Assembly (NCBI GenBank): GCA_940337035.1
Contig: CALNHX010002666.1
Span: 1-64,000 of the forward strand
Length of the DNA: 64,000 nt
Reading direction: 5' to 3'
Source of the DNA: Agriotes lineatus
Lineage: Eukaryota > Arthropoda > Insecta > Coleoptera > Elateridae
The notes beneath the pieces were generated by a model that saw nothing but the letters and a program-made list of their open reading frames with translations, searched no databases and was not told the origin of the DNA. Of the stretch, positions 29,014 to 37,272 are shown in pieces (position 1 is the first letter of the stretch; every line of letters begins with the position of its first letter). The translations under genes were made by a program, and so were the position numbers.

Positions 29014-29238
29014 CTACGTACTAGTGGAAAAGCGTTCTACATAAATTGTGTGCCTATGTTCTGCGCACAAGACGTCTCGCAGTACTTTAGCCACAGTAAA
29101 TATCTTGCGTTGGAACCGCAACCTATCCATAACCTCTCGTTGCCACAGTCCTCTCCGAGCTTCTCGATACGCATACGCCCACGTATGCAAATTGTACACC
29201 TGATTCTTCGAGTCGTCAAACTGCACGCTCTTCTTCAT
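29014..29238 (-). CDS. PPP1R15/GADD34-like eIF2alpha-phosphatase targeting protein (74 aa)
   Basis: Residues 3-7, KSVQF, match the RVxF docking motif for protein phosphatase 1. About 25 residues later comes REARRGLWQREVMDRLRFQRKI, which fits the core R-x-G-x-W-x5-D-R-x-R-F-x-R-[KR]-I of the PPP1R15 family region that binds PP1 and eIF2alpha. It is followed by a helix and an EHRHTIYVERF ending that also fits the family. Proteins of this kind reverse eIF2alpha phosphorylation and restore translation; several large DNA viruses carry one. The frame is compact, with no extra domain. It overlaps the end of the family C gene by 23 bases on the same strand. To my knowledge this is not a described Polinton gene. 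Confidence 0.78.
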   Translation of the reverse strand: MKKSVQFDDSKNQVYNLHTWAYAYREARRGLWQREVMDRLRFQRKIFTVAKVLRDVLCAEHRHTIYVERFSTST

Positions 29239-29542
29239 TTTCTTTCCTCTCTATAAAGTCTTTCACCTCACACATGTGTTCGTCCAGACCGAGACTAGCC
29301 ATTAAATCTACAAGGAGGCCTTCATTTATGGCTCCGTTTAAAAATAGTCGACCAACAGCAACACCGTTTTTGTACATTTTTTCTTTTTTCTTCAGTTCCT
29401 CGTCACTGAACCAACCAAAACCGTATATGGCTTCGTGAGACGCGTCAAACGCCAAATCGTCCAACAAACTCACTAATCGTTTAACAGCACTAGGTACATC
29501 TCTTGCAGTTGGTCGAGCGGCTTCTCTATACCACATCCACAT
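29216..29542 (-). CDS. accessory family C protein (108 aa), unknown function
   Basis: The frame is open to 29587, but the ATG at 29542 is favoured: the relic at 7956 begins at the same point (MWM-YREAARPTARDVPSAV). The protein is all-helical by eye, with two amphipathic helices, then an acidic-basic linker and YKNGVAVGRLFLNGAINEGLLVDL. The NGVAVGR segment superficially recalls the BH1 motif of Bcl-2 proteins (NG/SGVNWGR). That is suggestive next to a BIR gene but not sufficient. The tail is Glu/Lys-rich. It overlaps the PPP1R15-like gene downstream. Confidence 0.78.
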   Translation of the reverse strand: MWMWYREAARPTARDVPSAVKRLVSLLDDLAFDASHEAIYGFGWFSDEELKKKEKMYKNGVAVGRLFLNGAINEGLLVDLMASLGLDEHMCEVKDFIERKENEEERAV

Positions 29543-29605
29543 GACTAAGCTTCTAGTGGTTAAATGCGATGTTGCGTGCACATTCAACAGATGGGTAGGC
29601 GGGCA

Positions 29606-29854
29606 TCACCATAACTGGTATACGATTTTTTTCACACATTCACGTTCTAATCTCCAATTTTTTAAATACTTCTCGATGGGCTCCATCACATTGTAATCAA
29701 ACCAATCCCCGTCTGGAAGTGGTACTGTTGGAAAAGTTTTAAAGTCCGGATGTCCATCCAACGTAACGGTAATTTTCATTTGATCGCAACCAAACCATGG
29801 AAATAACTCCGAAAATTCCTGGAAATATTTTCCATATAGCTCCCATGTGTCCAT
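29606..29854 (-). CDS. distant accessory family A protein (82 aa)
   Basis: Aligning by eye with the copies at 10443 and 11856 gives LYGKYFQEFSELF against FYGEFVDFL, MKITVTLDG against LQAVVTLDY, a TVPLP segment, WFDYNVMEPIEKYLKNW against WWRQHIEVPIQRFL, and a final IVYQLW against YISYCW. It lacks the MPAxFGD start. The family thus has three members in one element, one at the right end and two at the left. Confidence 0.65.
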   Translation of the reverse strand: MDTWELYGKYFQEFSELFPWFGCDQMKITVTLDGHPDFKTFPTVPLPDGDWFDYNVMEPIEKYLKNWRLERECVKKIVYQLW

Positions 29855-29934
29855 GTTACAACCAGACTGTCACGATTTATTCAATAGACTATGATTTATT
29901 TTGCTGCTGCACCGTTTTTGTACATTTTTCTTTT

Positions 29935-30050
29935 TGGTGGGAGGAGGTTCTAGAGTTTGACTTTGAAATCAAGGCTGAGGTGTTAGAGTTCGTCCTTGAA
30001 AATGATGTGATGTTGAAAATCACCTTAGCCTTCAACTCAAGGTCAAATCA
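29935..30050. repeat. degenerate TIR-like repeat inside the element
   Basis: The stretch ggtgggaggaggttct...tttgaaatcaagg...ccttagccttcaactcaaggtcaa shares the gggaggttct and aactcaaggtcaa motifs and the order of the terminal inverted repeat. It may be an internal TIR remnant, left by recombination with or insertion of another element. The match is imperfect. Confidence 0.4.
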
Positions 30051-30094
30051 AAATAAAAAAAATAAACCATTTAAAAATTATATTTAGTTAAATG

Positions 30095-30565
30095 TTACAG
30101 GTGATCAATATTTGAAATATATCTCCAGAAGAGCGAGCCATATCCACTCCTAACTTGAAGTGTGAACATGCCGGTTGGTGTAGCGTTAATTTTCGTTGTA
30201 GATTTACACGGTAGATCGAATACTGAGACACGTTCTTCCAGCATTTCAGCAAAGGGATGCTTTGGGTGGTAGTCCACATCCAGCGTCAGCGATGTATTTC
30301 CTTCTCTAGCAAAATATTTTAAAATGTTTTTTTCCAAATTGGCAATCAGTCGTTTCCGTTTTTCTTGTTGATTTTGGCTATCGCCAGCCATAGCAGTCAC
30401 TACATACGCGTCAAATTCCAAGTCTAAATTTCTGAGTCCCGAGGAATTTCTCACTATTTTATCTAAATTGTTTTTTGCATCTTCAAACCAGAAAGCACAG
30501 CACAACTTTACAGCGTGCTTTAATGTGATTTCATGTGAAGAATCGTCACTTGGAGTCTGATCCAT
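30095..30565 (-). CDS. hypothetical accessory protein (156 aa)
   Basis: The frame starts MDQTPSDDSSHEITLKHAVK. It shows helices in the first half (LKHAVKLCCAFWFEDAKNNLDKI), a central KRLIANLEKNILKYF helix, and a strand-rich C-terminal half (SLTLDVDYHP...GMFTLQVRSGYGSLFWRYI). No signal peptide, membrane segment or known motif. It lies between family A and the tRNA-like gene, with the same orientation as the other right-end accessory genes. Confidence 0.6.
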   Translation of the reverse strand: MDQTPSDDSSHEITLKHAVKLCCAFWFEDAKNNLDKIVRNSSGLRNLDLEFDAYVVTAMAGDSQNQQEKRKRLIANLEKNILKYFAREGNTSLTLDVDYHPKHPFAEMLEERVSVFDLPCKSTTKINATPTGMFTLQVRSGYGSLFWRYISNIDHL

Positions 30566-30700
30566 TATTTTATACGTAAACGAATAGTGTGCGAACTTGA
30601 CGTAAGTTATAAAACAATTAACGAGACCATGATAATGCGCAACCTTTTATACTTTCGATTATCCCGAAGGTCATCGCCTTTTTTCATTAAATAGTTTAAG

Positions 30701-30805
30701 GACTCGGTGGTCTAATGGTATGACACCTGGGGAGCCAATCGGTGCATTCAAGGGAATTCTAGACACTGCGCCTCAGGAGATCTGGGTTCGAATCCTAGTC
30801 GAGTC
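30701..30805 (+). tRNA. tRNA-like gene with apparent intron, isotype unassigned
   Basis: The ends pair as a 7-bp acceptor stem (GACTCGG with TCGAGTC). Box A (tggtctaatggtatg) and box B (gggttcgaatcc) are good, and the T stem is complete apart from one G-U pair. Anticodon stem halves CCTGG and TCAGG can pair, leaving 42 bases where a 7-base loop is expected, so a 35-base intron or insertion is implied. The loop lacks the usual T33, which makes the isotype unclear and a pseudo-tRNA possible. A T6 tract at 30808-30813 is a Pol III terminator. It lies inside the Polinton. Confidence 0.55.
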
Positions 30806-30863
30806 AATTTTTTAATAAATAATGATTTATTTAGTAGACAATGAGAATAGCCCATCCACATGA

Positions 30864-31481
30864 CTAAGCTAATACCTGCAGACCAAGTTCTTCTATTTGA
30901 ACGTCGCACCGAACAATGTTACTACCATACTTTAAAATTTCATACATGGAAACAGTGTTCTCGGTTGTTACCGCCAGGTCTTGCAACACGCTCCGTATAT
31001 TTCTAATGCAGTCCCCAGGCAGGTTTGCAATACCCGTCACTATTTTGTGATAAAATTGCTCAAAGTTCTGCGCTTTTAGAACTCCGAATCGCAATTCCAC
31101 CAGCCTCTGCAAGTCCCACAGCTCTTCCAACGATTCTTTCGATAAGTAGACTTCACTCTGTCCCACTTCTTCAATTTTTAGTATCTTCTTTTCCTGAAGT
31201 TCCAAGAATGTATACTGTTTCCGTGCAGCTACCAGCGGAGACCACTGCTCTTCGGAGGAGGAATAGTTTTTGCTTCCTCTTATTTGAATCACTGGGGAAA
31301 ATCCGGAGTTCGCCCTTAACCCCACACACACGTACTTTGAACTGGAGTTGTTTAACTTGTACGTTGTACTATTCAGAAGCACCGGACATAACTGCACTTT
31401 GTGTACTCTCGTAGTACTGCTCGCCACCGCAGCTACTTGTCGACCCTTAACTACTTCTATGGCTTTTAACAAGGCTTCCAT
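30864..31481 (-). CDS. accessory family B protein, right-end copy (205 aa)
   Basis: Paralogue of 12357-13028 in an opposite, outward-to-inward orientation. It has an N-terminal helix, then CPVLLNSTTYKLNNSSSKYVCVGL, SPVIQIRG, LKIEEVGQSEVYL, LWDLQRLVELRFGVLKAQNFEQFY, and TGIANLPGD followed by a helical tail. It is the first gene inside the right inverted repeat. The same placement is seen for the family B fragment at the right end of the older element (34366-34452). Function unknown. Confidence 0.8.
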   Translation of the reverse strand: MEALLKAIEVVKGRQVAAVASSTTRVHKVQLCPVLLNSTTYKLNNSSSKYVCVGLRANSGFSPVIQIRGSKNYSSSEEQWSPLVAARKQYTFLELQEKKILKIEEVGQSEVYLSKESLEELWDLQRLVELRFGVLKAQNFEQFYHKIVTGIANLPGDCIRNIRSVLQDLAVTTENTVSMYEILKYGSNIVRCDVQIEELGLQVLA

Positions 31482-31564
31482 ATCAGCGTTCGAATGCTAC
31501 TACCCTTGCAGACTCTTTTACGCGCTTTTATTCTCACATTTCCAAGGTTACATGTGGATCCTTG

Positions 31565-31744
31565 ACCTTGAGCAACCGAACTTGCAAAATAGCGCTGACC
31601 TTGATCGTTGACTTAGCCTTCCAAGTGGCCTCGACCTTCAAGTTTAGCCTTGACCTTGAAGTTCAGCCTTGCAAAATAGCCTTGACCTTGAACTCAAGGA
31701 CAAGTGGTGGGGGGAGGTTCTACAACTGTCCATTCTAACCTACT
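31565..31744 (-). repeat. right terminal inverted repeat of the Polinton
   Basis: 180 bases complementary to 10164-10343, ending ctaacctact. The near identity of the two arms implies a recent insertion or ongoing correction between the arms. Confidence 0.95.
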
Positions 31745-31750
31745 CACCAA
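31745..31750. repeat. 6-bp target site duplication, right copy (caccaa)
   Basis: Identical to 10158-10163. Removing the element and one duplication restores ctcccaccaagttagtataa, which matches the promoter context of the core gene at 15780-15800 (cccccaccatattgttagtataa). Confidence 0.95.
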
Positions 31751-31805
31751 GTTAGTATAAATACAGCCCCGTCAAAGGTGGGAGCAACCATTCTCTTGCT
31801 TTGCG

Positions 31806-33014
31806 ATGGTTAGCAACAGTGTAGTCACGTGCAGTGTTTGCGAGGGTGTTATTTTACCGAAAAATGTTCAAAATGTAATAGGCTCAGTTTGAAAAAATCG
31901 GAAACGGGTAAAGTTAAACTTTGCGCCTGCACGGAACCAAGCGGCTCATCCTTCAGTTCCGCACAGGCGTCGCCGCAAGCCACCATAAAGGTTTTAAGTG
32001 ACGTAGTAGTTGCGCCTACTTAAGAAACCATTTCTCAGAGTAGTAGTCAAGGTTCCAGCAAAATTTTACAGTCAGCTTTAAAGAGAGGTCAAAAAAGGAA
32101 AAGTCCGCCAAAATTCAGTTTGGCAAAATATGTAGAGCGTATTGGTATGAATGTGGGGACTGAGAAGAAAACGGGGGAATTTCAGGTTCCTGTGATAAAT
32201 GTATCCAAAATTCCAAATTATGCCAATGCTACCTGAGTCTCCACATCCATCGCAAACGGAAATGTTTATGGAAACGTTCGATTTTGACGACATTCCATTG
32301 GAAAAGGCGGCTTTCGGCGACGGTGCGGCGCAAGAGTTTACAGCCCTTGTAGATAGTCTGGAGATCGACTCCGGCTCAAGTCGACCGAACAGTCGAATTT
32401 CGAAGCGGCCAACAATCCAATCCTCGGAAGTCACGTCGCTGTACCGTCTGTAATTGTACAAGCCTCTCCCGTTTCGGGCGGTGCAGCTGTCGCTCAGCAC
32501 GTCACCGCTGTCATGTCGTCGGCCACTGGGAGTGACGTAGTCGATACTGTGGTGTCGATTACGTCTACCCCGCAGGACGAGGATGAAGACATGGATGACA
32601 TGTCGCCATCCCAGCGTGCCGAACGTGAATACGTGTCTAATCGCAATGCGATAGATGCTAAAGCAGCTGATCTGCGCAGTGGAGATCATTATATAAGGTA
32701 TATTAGATATTATTTTTCTATGCATATATGTTATTTAACATTGAAGGTGTTCAGAACGTGCTTTTCCCAGTTTAATAGCTTATATTGTTATTAGCTCCCT
32801 AGAAATTCGAGCCACCAGCCTAGAAGCGGCGATGCACGATGAGTACCTAAAAAGCATTGCTGCTTTACCTAATATCCTCCACGGCCACAGCACAACTAAC
32901 ATGAAAATCTTTAAGAATGCTGCGTTAGCAAGGCTAGAGCTAATCCAAGATCTGTTAGCTGTGGAGAGTGCGATTCGTGCAAGACGTCAGGAGCTCGATA
33001 AAAAGGCGAAATAA
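31806..33014 (+). pseudogene. decayed copy of the 457-aa core gene
   Basis: The start MVSNSVVTCSVCEGVI parallels the MHRSGVVICTVCGGV start of the intact copy at 15850. Recognisable parts continue through an acidic middle (DEDEDMDDMSPSQRAE) to the coiled-coil end (RLELIQDLLAVESAIRARRQELDKKAK), but stops and frame changes intervene. A segment at about 32698-32793 is flanked by GT and AG and absent from the intact copy; it looks like an intron or an insertion. Confidence 0.75.
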
Positions 33015-33263
33015 AGAGTAGATGATCGCTTAACATATCATACACCCCTAACACAAATAACCTTCCCCCTATCCTCTCCAGGGTGTCCAAAGCGAATCCT
33101 CCCCGTGGTGACACCTGGGTATTCCGTTCGAGGTTTAATCTGTTAATCAGTGTTTGTAGCATTTTTTATGTTATTCATTGTGTTTGTAAATATCAAGCCT
33201 CGAGCTGGGTAGCTAATCGCGCAGTTAGTATATTAACCTATTGCGCGAGACTAATTCGCTATT

Positions 33264-34365
33264 ATGTTCAGGTACACTGCTTGCGGAGAGTCCTTCACCA
33301 GAGCTGACAATTTGTTTCGCCATCGAAGAGATAGCTGTCGCCACGAGCTGGGCCACCCATCGACGAGTGGTAAGTGGAAACGTGTTGATTGCTGCTGATT
33401 ATATCGATTGTGTGTTTCCTAAAGGTAACGCTATGGAGGCTTCGGTGGCGGCTGGTGAAGGACCATCGGCGAGTAAACGTCCAAGACCTAATGACTCCAA
33501 CGGTGGTGAGCGTGTCTCTATTGTAGTGTTTCATGTTTTCTAACGTTTGGTTTAACAGAACAGCTCCCCAGGACGCAATACTGCGACGTGTGTGACGAAA
33601 ATGTTCCTCGAACTTGTTTCGTTGGACACCTGAGGAGCAATCGTCACACGAGGCGGTGTGATGTTCACCTGGGGAAAGGAGTGGTGGCCCTTCCAAGCGC
33701 CTTCAAGTCCCGCGTTGCCAGCTACAGGGTGTCCACGGAAAATTATCATATAAGTGTTGTAGATTATATGGTCGAATTGAAAGACAAAATTATAGGTCTT
33801 ATAGAAGGGCAACTGACCAAATTAAACAGTATAAAATTCAATTTCGAACTTTTCAGGTATTTTATTTTGGAGACTCAATATGTACAAGACGTCAAAAGTT
33901 TTAATACGACCAACGAGGTGGTCACTCGCGGTACAGACTTGAACGAATTATATGATAATTTAAAGGGGATATTGGACCAGAAGGTGTCCGAATTTGAGGA
34001 ACGCGATTCAGGTGTGTATTACAACTGTAAATCTTATTAATGTTACTAACCGCAAAATGTTTACAGGGTGGATCTTGAAGCAGCTGCTCTACCTAGAATT
34101 AAATATAAATAAATTCAATCCGTTTCGGGCGTCTTCGTATATCCCGCTCCCGGAGCAGATTCAGTCCAAGAAAGCGATCGTGAACGTCCAAAACATCGAT
34201 GACGAGTGTTGTTTCGGGTGGGCGGTAACCTCGGCCATCTGCGAACCAGATGGACCGTCTAATCGAACGACTTCGTATCCAGATTGCCGTCAGTTTTTAT
34301 ATTTTAAGGACATTGAATTCCCCGTTAGATTGCGCGATATTTCTAAATTTGAAAAATATAACCCC
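33264..34365 (+). pseudogene. truncated N-terminal part of a Polinton DNA polymerase
   Basis: The same exon layout as 17451-18550: exon 1 from the ATG at 33264 to about 33369 before gtaagt; further GT-AG introns at the corresponding places (about 33370-33424, 33504-33559 and 34011-34065); and the exon 4 start GWILKQLLYLE. The first zinc finger has lost one ligand (the cysteine of FQC is tyrosine). Protein similarity ends after KFEKYNP at about 34365, exactly where the deletion junction lies, so none of the catalytic motifs are present. Confidence 0.88.
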
Positions 34366-34452
34366 GTTTAACAATACTGGATATAAGAGTTTCACGTTTT
34401 TGTTTGATACTCGCCGCTTCACAGTTTCACCAACCTTTTGTACTTGATCCAT
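34366..34452 (-). pseudogene. N-terminal fragment of a family B gene
   Basis: On the minus strand an ATG at 34452 begins MDQVQKVGETVKRRVSN and continues to YPVLLNG, matching the start of the family B proteins. It is then cut off by the junction with the polymerase fragment. Confidence 0.65.
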
Positions 34453-34509
34453 TGTTTTTGCTAGTACAGCACATGATAAACTACTGAACACAAAACTACA
34501 TCTCATGTT

Positions 34510-34626
34510 ATACCCAGTCTTCAAGGTTACTGTCGGTGGCCTCGCTTTGAACGTGACCTCGCCATGCACGTGGCCTCGCCTTCAACGTGGCCTCGCCTTG
34601 AACTCAAGGTCAAGTGGTGGGGGGAG
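34510..34626 (-). repeat. TIR-like end of the older Polinton
   Basis: Repeated gtggcctcgccttgaac units followed by ttgaactcaaggtcaagtgg and tggggggaggttc match the inner part of the intact element's right arm. Similarity ends at ggaggttc, so the outermost bases have been lost or replaced. Confidence 0.75.
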
Positions 34627-34644
34627 GTTCCAGAATGAATTAAT

Positions 34645-34930
34645 TTCATTTGTGTATGTGCTTATATTCTAGCTTTATAGTTACATTTCAATAATTGTAT
34701 TGTATTTGTCAATAAATTTATAAAATCAATTTTGTATTTTAAAATAAATTATCTATACTGGATAGTATGATAATAAAATGCATATTAATCTGTGTCTAGT
34801 AAAATGAGCTAATTTTATACTTATTTTGCAAATATATTTTAATATGGGCTTTCTATATTTGTGTATGTACTTATATTCTAGCTCTATAGTTAGATTTTAA
34901 TAATTGTATTGCATTTTGAAAATAAATCGA
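34645..34930. repeat. direct repeat of about 75 bases, spaced 210 bases
   Basis: The segment ttgtgtatgtgcttatattctagc...aattgtattg occurs at about 34649 and again, with several changes, at about 34859. The DNA between and after the copies is AT-rich and has no gene up to 35130. Confidence 0.7.
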
Positions 34931-35132
34931 TTGGTATGCAAACAAAAGACATTTAGACCGAAAAATGGTAGAAAAACCATCATATATGAAGCGCCATCAT
35001 TGAAAAATAAGAATACTTGATGAAGACAGCACCTATGGTGGATGGTAATTTAAAAAAATAAAACGCTAGATCAACCAAATATGGGCTTATAAATCATAGC
35101 TTACAAAATAATTAATTATATTTTATTATATT

Positions 35133-36660
35133 ACGACGCAAACCTGATGAGCCGAAAATATACTGAACTACTGAAGGGTTGAAGTATATAGAAGTATACC
35201 AGACGTATGTTACCAAAGCAGCGGGCTTCGCTAATCCAATGTCTTCTAGCTGTCTGGCATATTATTGCTCAGTTTTAACTAATGCGAGACTAGTCCAGCT
35301 GCACATCGAAAATGGCTATGATTCCAACTATGATGCTGATCGTTTTGTTAACGCAGTGAAAGCAGCCAAGTATTTTTATCCGAAAACTTTAGCACGATAT
35401 TTGTCTGGTTTTGGCAATACTAGTATTCCTGATGGTAGAGCACTGAAATTCTTTTATCCCATTGTTGATTTGCCAAGGACGCGTGCTGAAACTCTTTCTA
35501 GGTGGGGCAGAGTAGCAGCTGAAACTCACCATTTATACAAAAGTCATCCTTGTAGCGCTGTTTACGCCTATCGTATCTTACGCGACTTAGAAGCGCAGGC
35601 GCCAGAGGATGAGGGTGATGAAGACGAACCCGAGGAGGTAACAGAATGGAATTTACCCCTCCGAATTCGAGTAGATGTTCCAAACCAGATTCTTAAGTTG
35701 CCTTGACTTTTTCCGCCTTAGACAGTCTGGGGTCCGCTGTGATAAAATGGTCCTAAACAATATTACGGGGGGAATTTATTTGGCAGACGAACTTAGAACC
35801 CACAACAATAAAGTAGCAAGAATCTCAGTTAGGGCCCACCTTGTGGGAGTCCCCTCCGAATCCTCTAATTTGACCATCTCAGAAATTAGAAGCTTGGAAG
35901 AGTACAGGATTCCATATATGGAGTCTAGAGGGTATATCAAAGTAATGGACCACCTTGGTGTTAAAGAAGTAATTCTACTTGATAAATTTTCCTTAACAGA
36001 CCAATCCGTTGAGTTCAAACGGAGTCTTGGTGAACCTTGTTGCACGTTATTAGATATTTCTGGCTTAAATCAAATGGAAAACTGCTGTGTTAAGACACTA
36101 GGGGGAACAGTAGTTACATCTAATAAGGTTTGGAACCTTCCCGATTCCATAGTAAAGGTTCACGAAGGGAAATTAACACTTTGGCCGGATGAGCTTACAG
36201 AAAATCTTTGCAACGGTTTGAAAGGGGTAAATGTTCCCTGCGACCGAATGGCGAGTCAAGGGTGCTTTAAAAGAATGAAAATTTACAGGGATGGAGACCT
36301 AGTATTCATCTTCCCCGTACGCAAGAAGAGTTTTTAGCTGAAGCAGGTGTGCTTCCTGGTTTGTTCCCGGCAGATAATAAACAGCTAATGACGGCGATAT
36401 CGGTGGAACTCGAGAACCTACAGTGGATCGAGAGCGGTGAAGAACCGCAAGGTGTAACTGGTTCACAGGGACAGTTATTGCGAACCCCAAGTATTAGAAA
36501 AGAGAGGGGATTTTAGCGGTGAGTCGAACCTTGAAATAGTAGGACCAGTCGCCCTAATGGGAGTGCGACATTTATACCGCATACGACATGATCATCGCAA
36601 TAAAAATTGGGCAGTGTGTTGGTCTGAAGACCATCAATTCGACGCAGTGCCTGAAGCGTA
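35133..36660 (+). pseudogene. endogenous partiti-like virus capsid gene A, copy 1, interrupted
   Basis: The first part (35133-35660) encodes AYYCSVLTNARLVQL, ARYLSGFGNTSIPDG and WGRVAAETHHLYKSHPCSAV, matching capsid B at 49220-50623 in the same order (VYYCGILAHARFVHI, LRYIRNFG, FGRVSAQTHNLYES). After a 613-base insertion the capsid resumes in another frame (36274 on) with EEFLAEAGVLPG. It ends with a segment beginning VALMGVRHLYRIRHD, which again parallels capsid B near its end. It is 5'-truncated at 35133 and has frameshifts. I assign it to partiti-like dsRNA viruses from these patterns, with moderate confidence. Confidence 0.7.
35661..36273 (+). pseudogene. 613-base insert with a 220-aa ORF of unknown (probably viral) origin, copy 1
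   Basis: The frame, from the ATG at 35675, carries GGIYLADELRTHNNKVARIS, EEYRIPYMESRGYIKVMDHLG, a CC-containing CCTLLDISGL segment, and KLTLWPDEL. It has an N-linked sequon (NLT) but no clear signal or membrane segment. Frame and insert end together near 36273, the last codons belonging to the host capsid sequence. Comparison with the uninterrupted capsid A copy at 53195/53196 defines the insert precisely. I do not recognise the family. Copies are at 40483-41095 and 46516-47128. Confidence 0.65.
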
Positions 36661-36670
36661 GGCAAATAGT

Positions 36671-36952
36671 CTACGTTTACTGAAGTCGTTTACTTAAGTC
36701 GTTTACTGAAGTCGTTTACTGAAGTCGTTTACTTAAGTCGTTTACTTAAGTCGTTTACTTAAGTCGTTTACTTAAGTCGTTTACTTAAGTCGTTTACTTA
36801 AGTCGTTTACTTAAGTCGTTTACTTAAGTCGTTTACTTAAGTCGTTTACTTAAGTCGTTTACTTAAGTCGTTTACTTAAGTCGTTTACTTAAGTCGTTTA
36901 CTTAAGTCGTTTACTTAAGTCGTTTACTTACGTCGTTTACTTACGTCGTTTT
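36671..36952. repeat. 13-bp satellite array
   Basis: Tandem copies of gtcgtttacttaa, the first few with ctgaa variants. The last three units have acttacgtcgttt in place of acttaagtcgttt and touch the capsid fragment. Confidence 0.97.
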
Positions 36953-36957
36953 ATTCG

Positions 36958-37272
36958 ATGCTTTTCCGAATAACTTTTTCATTTTTGATAATTAATTTAC
37001 CATTTTGTAATTCTGACGCTTGCTTCACTATTGATGAATGTACTGAGAAACTGATTGATCATTTTAAATATATAAATAATTTTTCTTCTTTGAATACATT
37101 AGTATTGTGTGTAATTCTTGTGTGTGTGATTTTGTTTTTCTTATTAATAACAACATGCGCCGTGGCAATAAACCAACTTTTGCTACAAAGAAGGCGGGTT
37201 CGCGTAGGTCGCGACGTACCCGAAGAAACATACCTCCTCGCTCACCTGGAACGACGGGACTCTTCGGTCTGA
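36958..37272 (+). CDS. endogenous viral ORF with signal peptide and TM helix (104 aa), copy 1
   Basis: Starts MLFRITFSFLIINLPFCNS (signal peptide), followed by a short Cys-containing ectodomain (DACFTIDECTEKLIDHF) and a TM helix LVLCVILVCVILFFLLIT with a basic tail. It overlaps the capsid gene start in another frame for 118 bases. Such an overlap is typical of small RNA-virus genomes. It is unbroken in both copies (second at 42952-43266). Family unknown. Confidence 0.6.
   Translation: MLFRITFSFLIINLPFCNSDACFTIDECTEKLIDHFKYINNFSSLNTLVLCVILVCVILFFLLITTCAVAINQLLLQRRRVRVGRDVPEETYLLAHLERRDSSV

Larger units (their letters stand above)
10164..31744 (+). mobile_element. complete Polinton/Maverick (adintovirus-like) element, 21.6 kb
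   Basis: The element is bounded by 180-base terminal inverted repeats beginning AG and ending CT, and by a perfect 6-bp target duplication. It carries the full Polinton set: protein-primed DNA polymerase B, retroviral-type integrase, FtsK/HerA-type ATPase, adenain-like protease, and hexon-type major and penton-type minor capsid proteins. Accessory genes occupy the outer 5 kb on the left and 2.5 kb on the right. All core frames are open, so the insertion looks recent and may encode a functional virus-like particle. It sits in the promoter region of an older relative. Confidence 0.97.
31751..34640 (+). mobile_element. older, internally deleted relative of the Polinton
   Basis: From the promoter box at 31756 the order is: decayed 457-aa gene, spliced polymerase N-terminus, then an abrupt jump to the start of a family B gene (minus strand) and a TIR-like end at 34510-34626. 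Compared with the intact element, the segment equivalent to about 18550-31400 is missing. The left portion is displaced to before 10158 by the insertion of the intact element. Confidence 0.85.
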
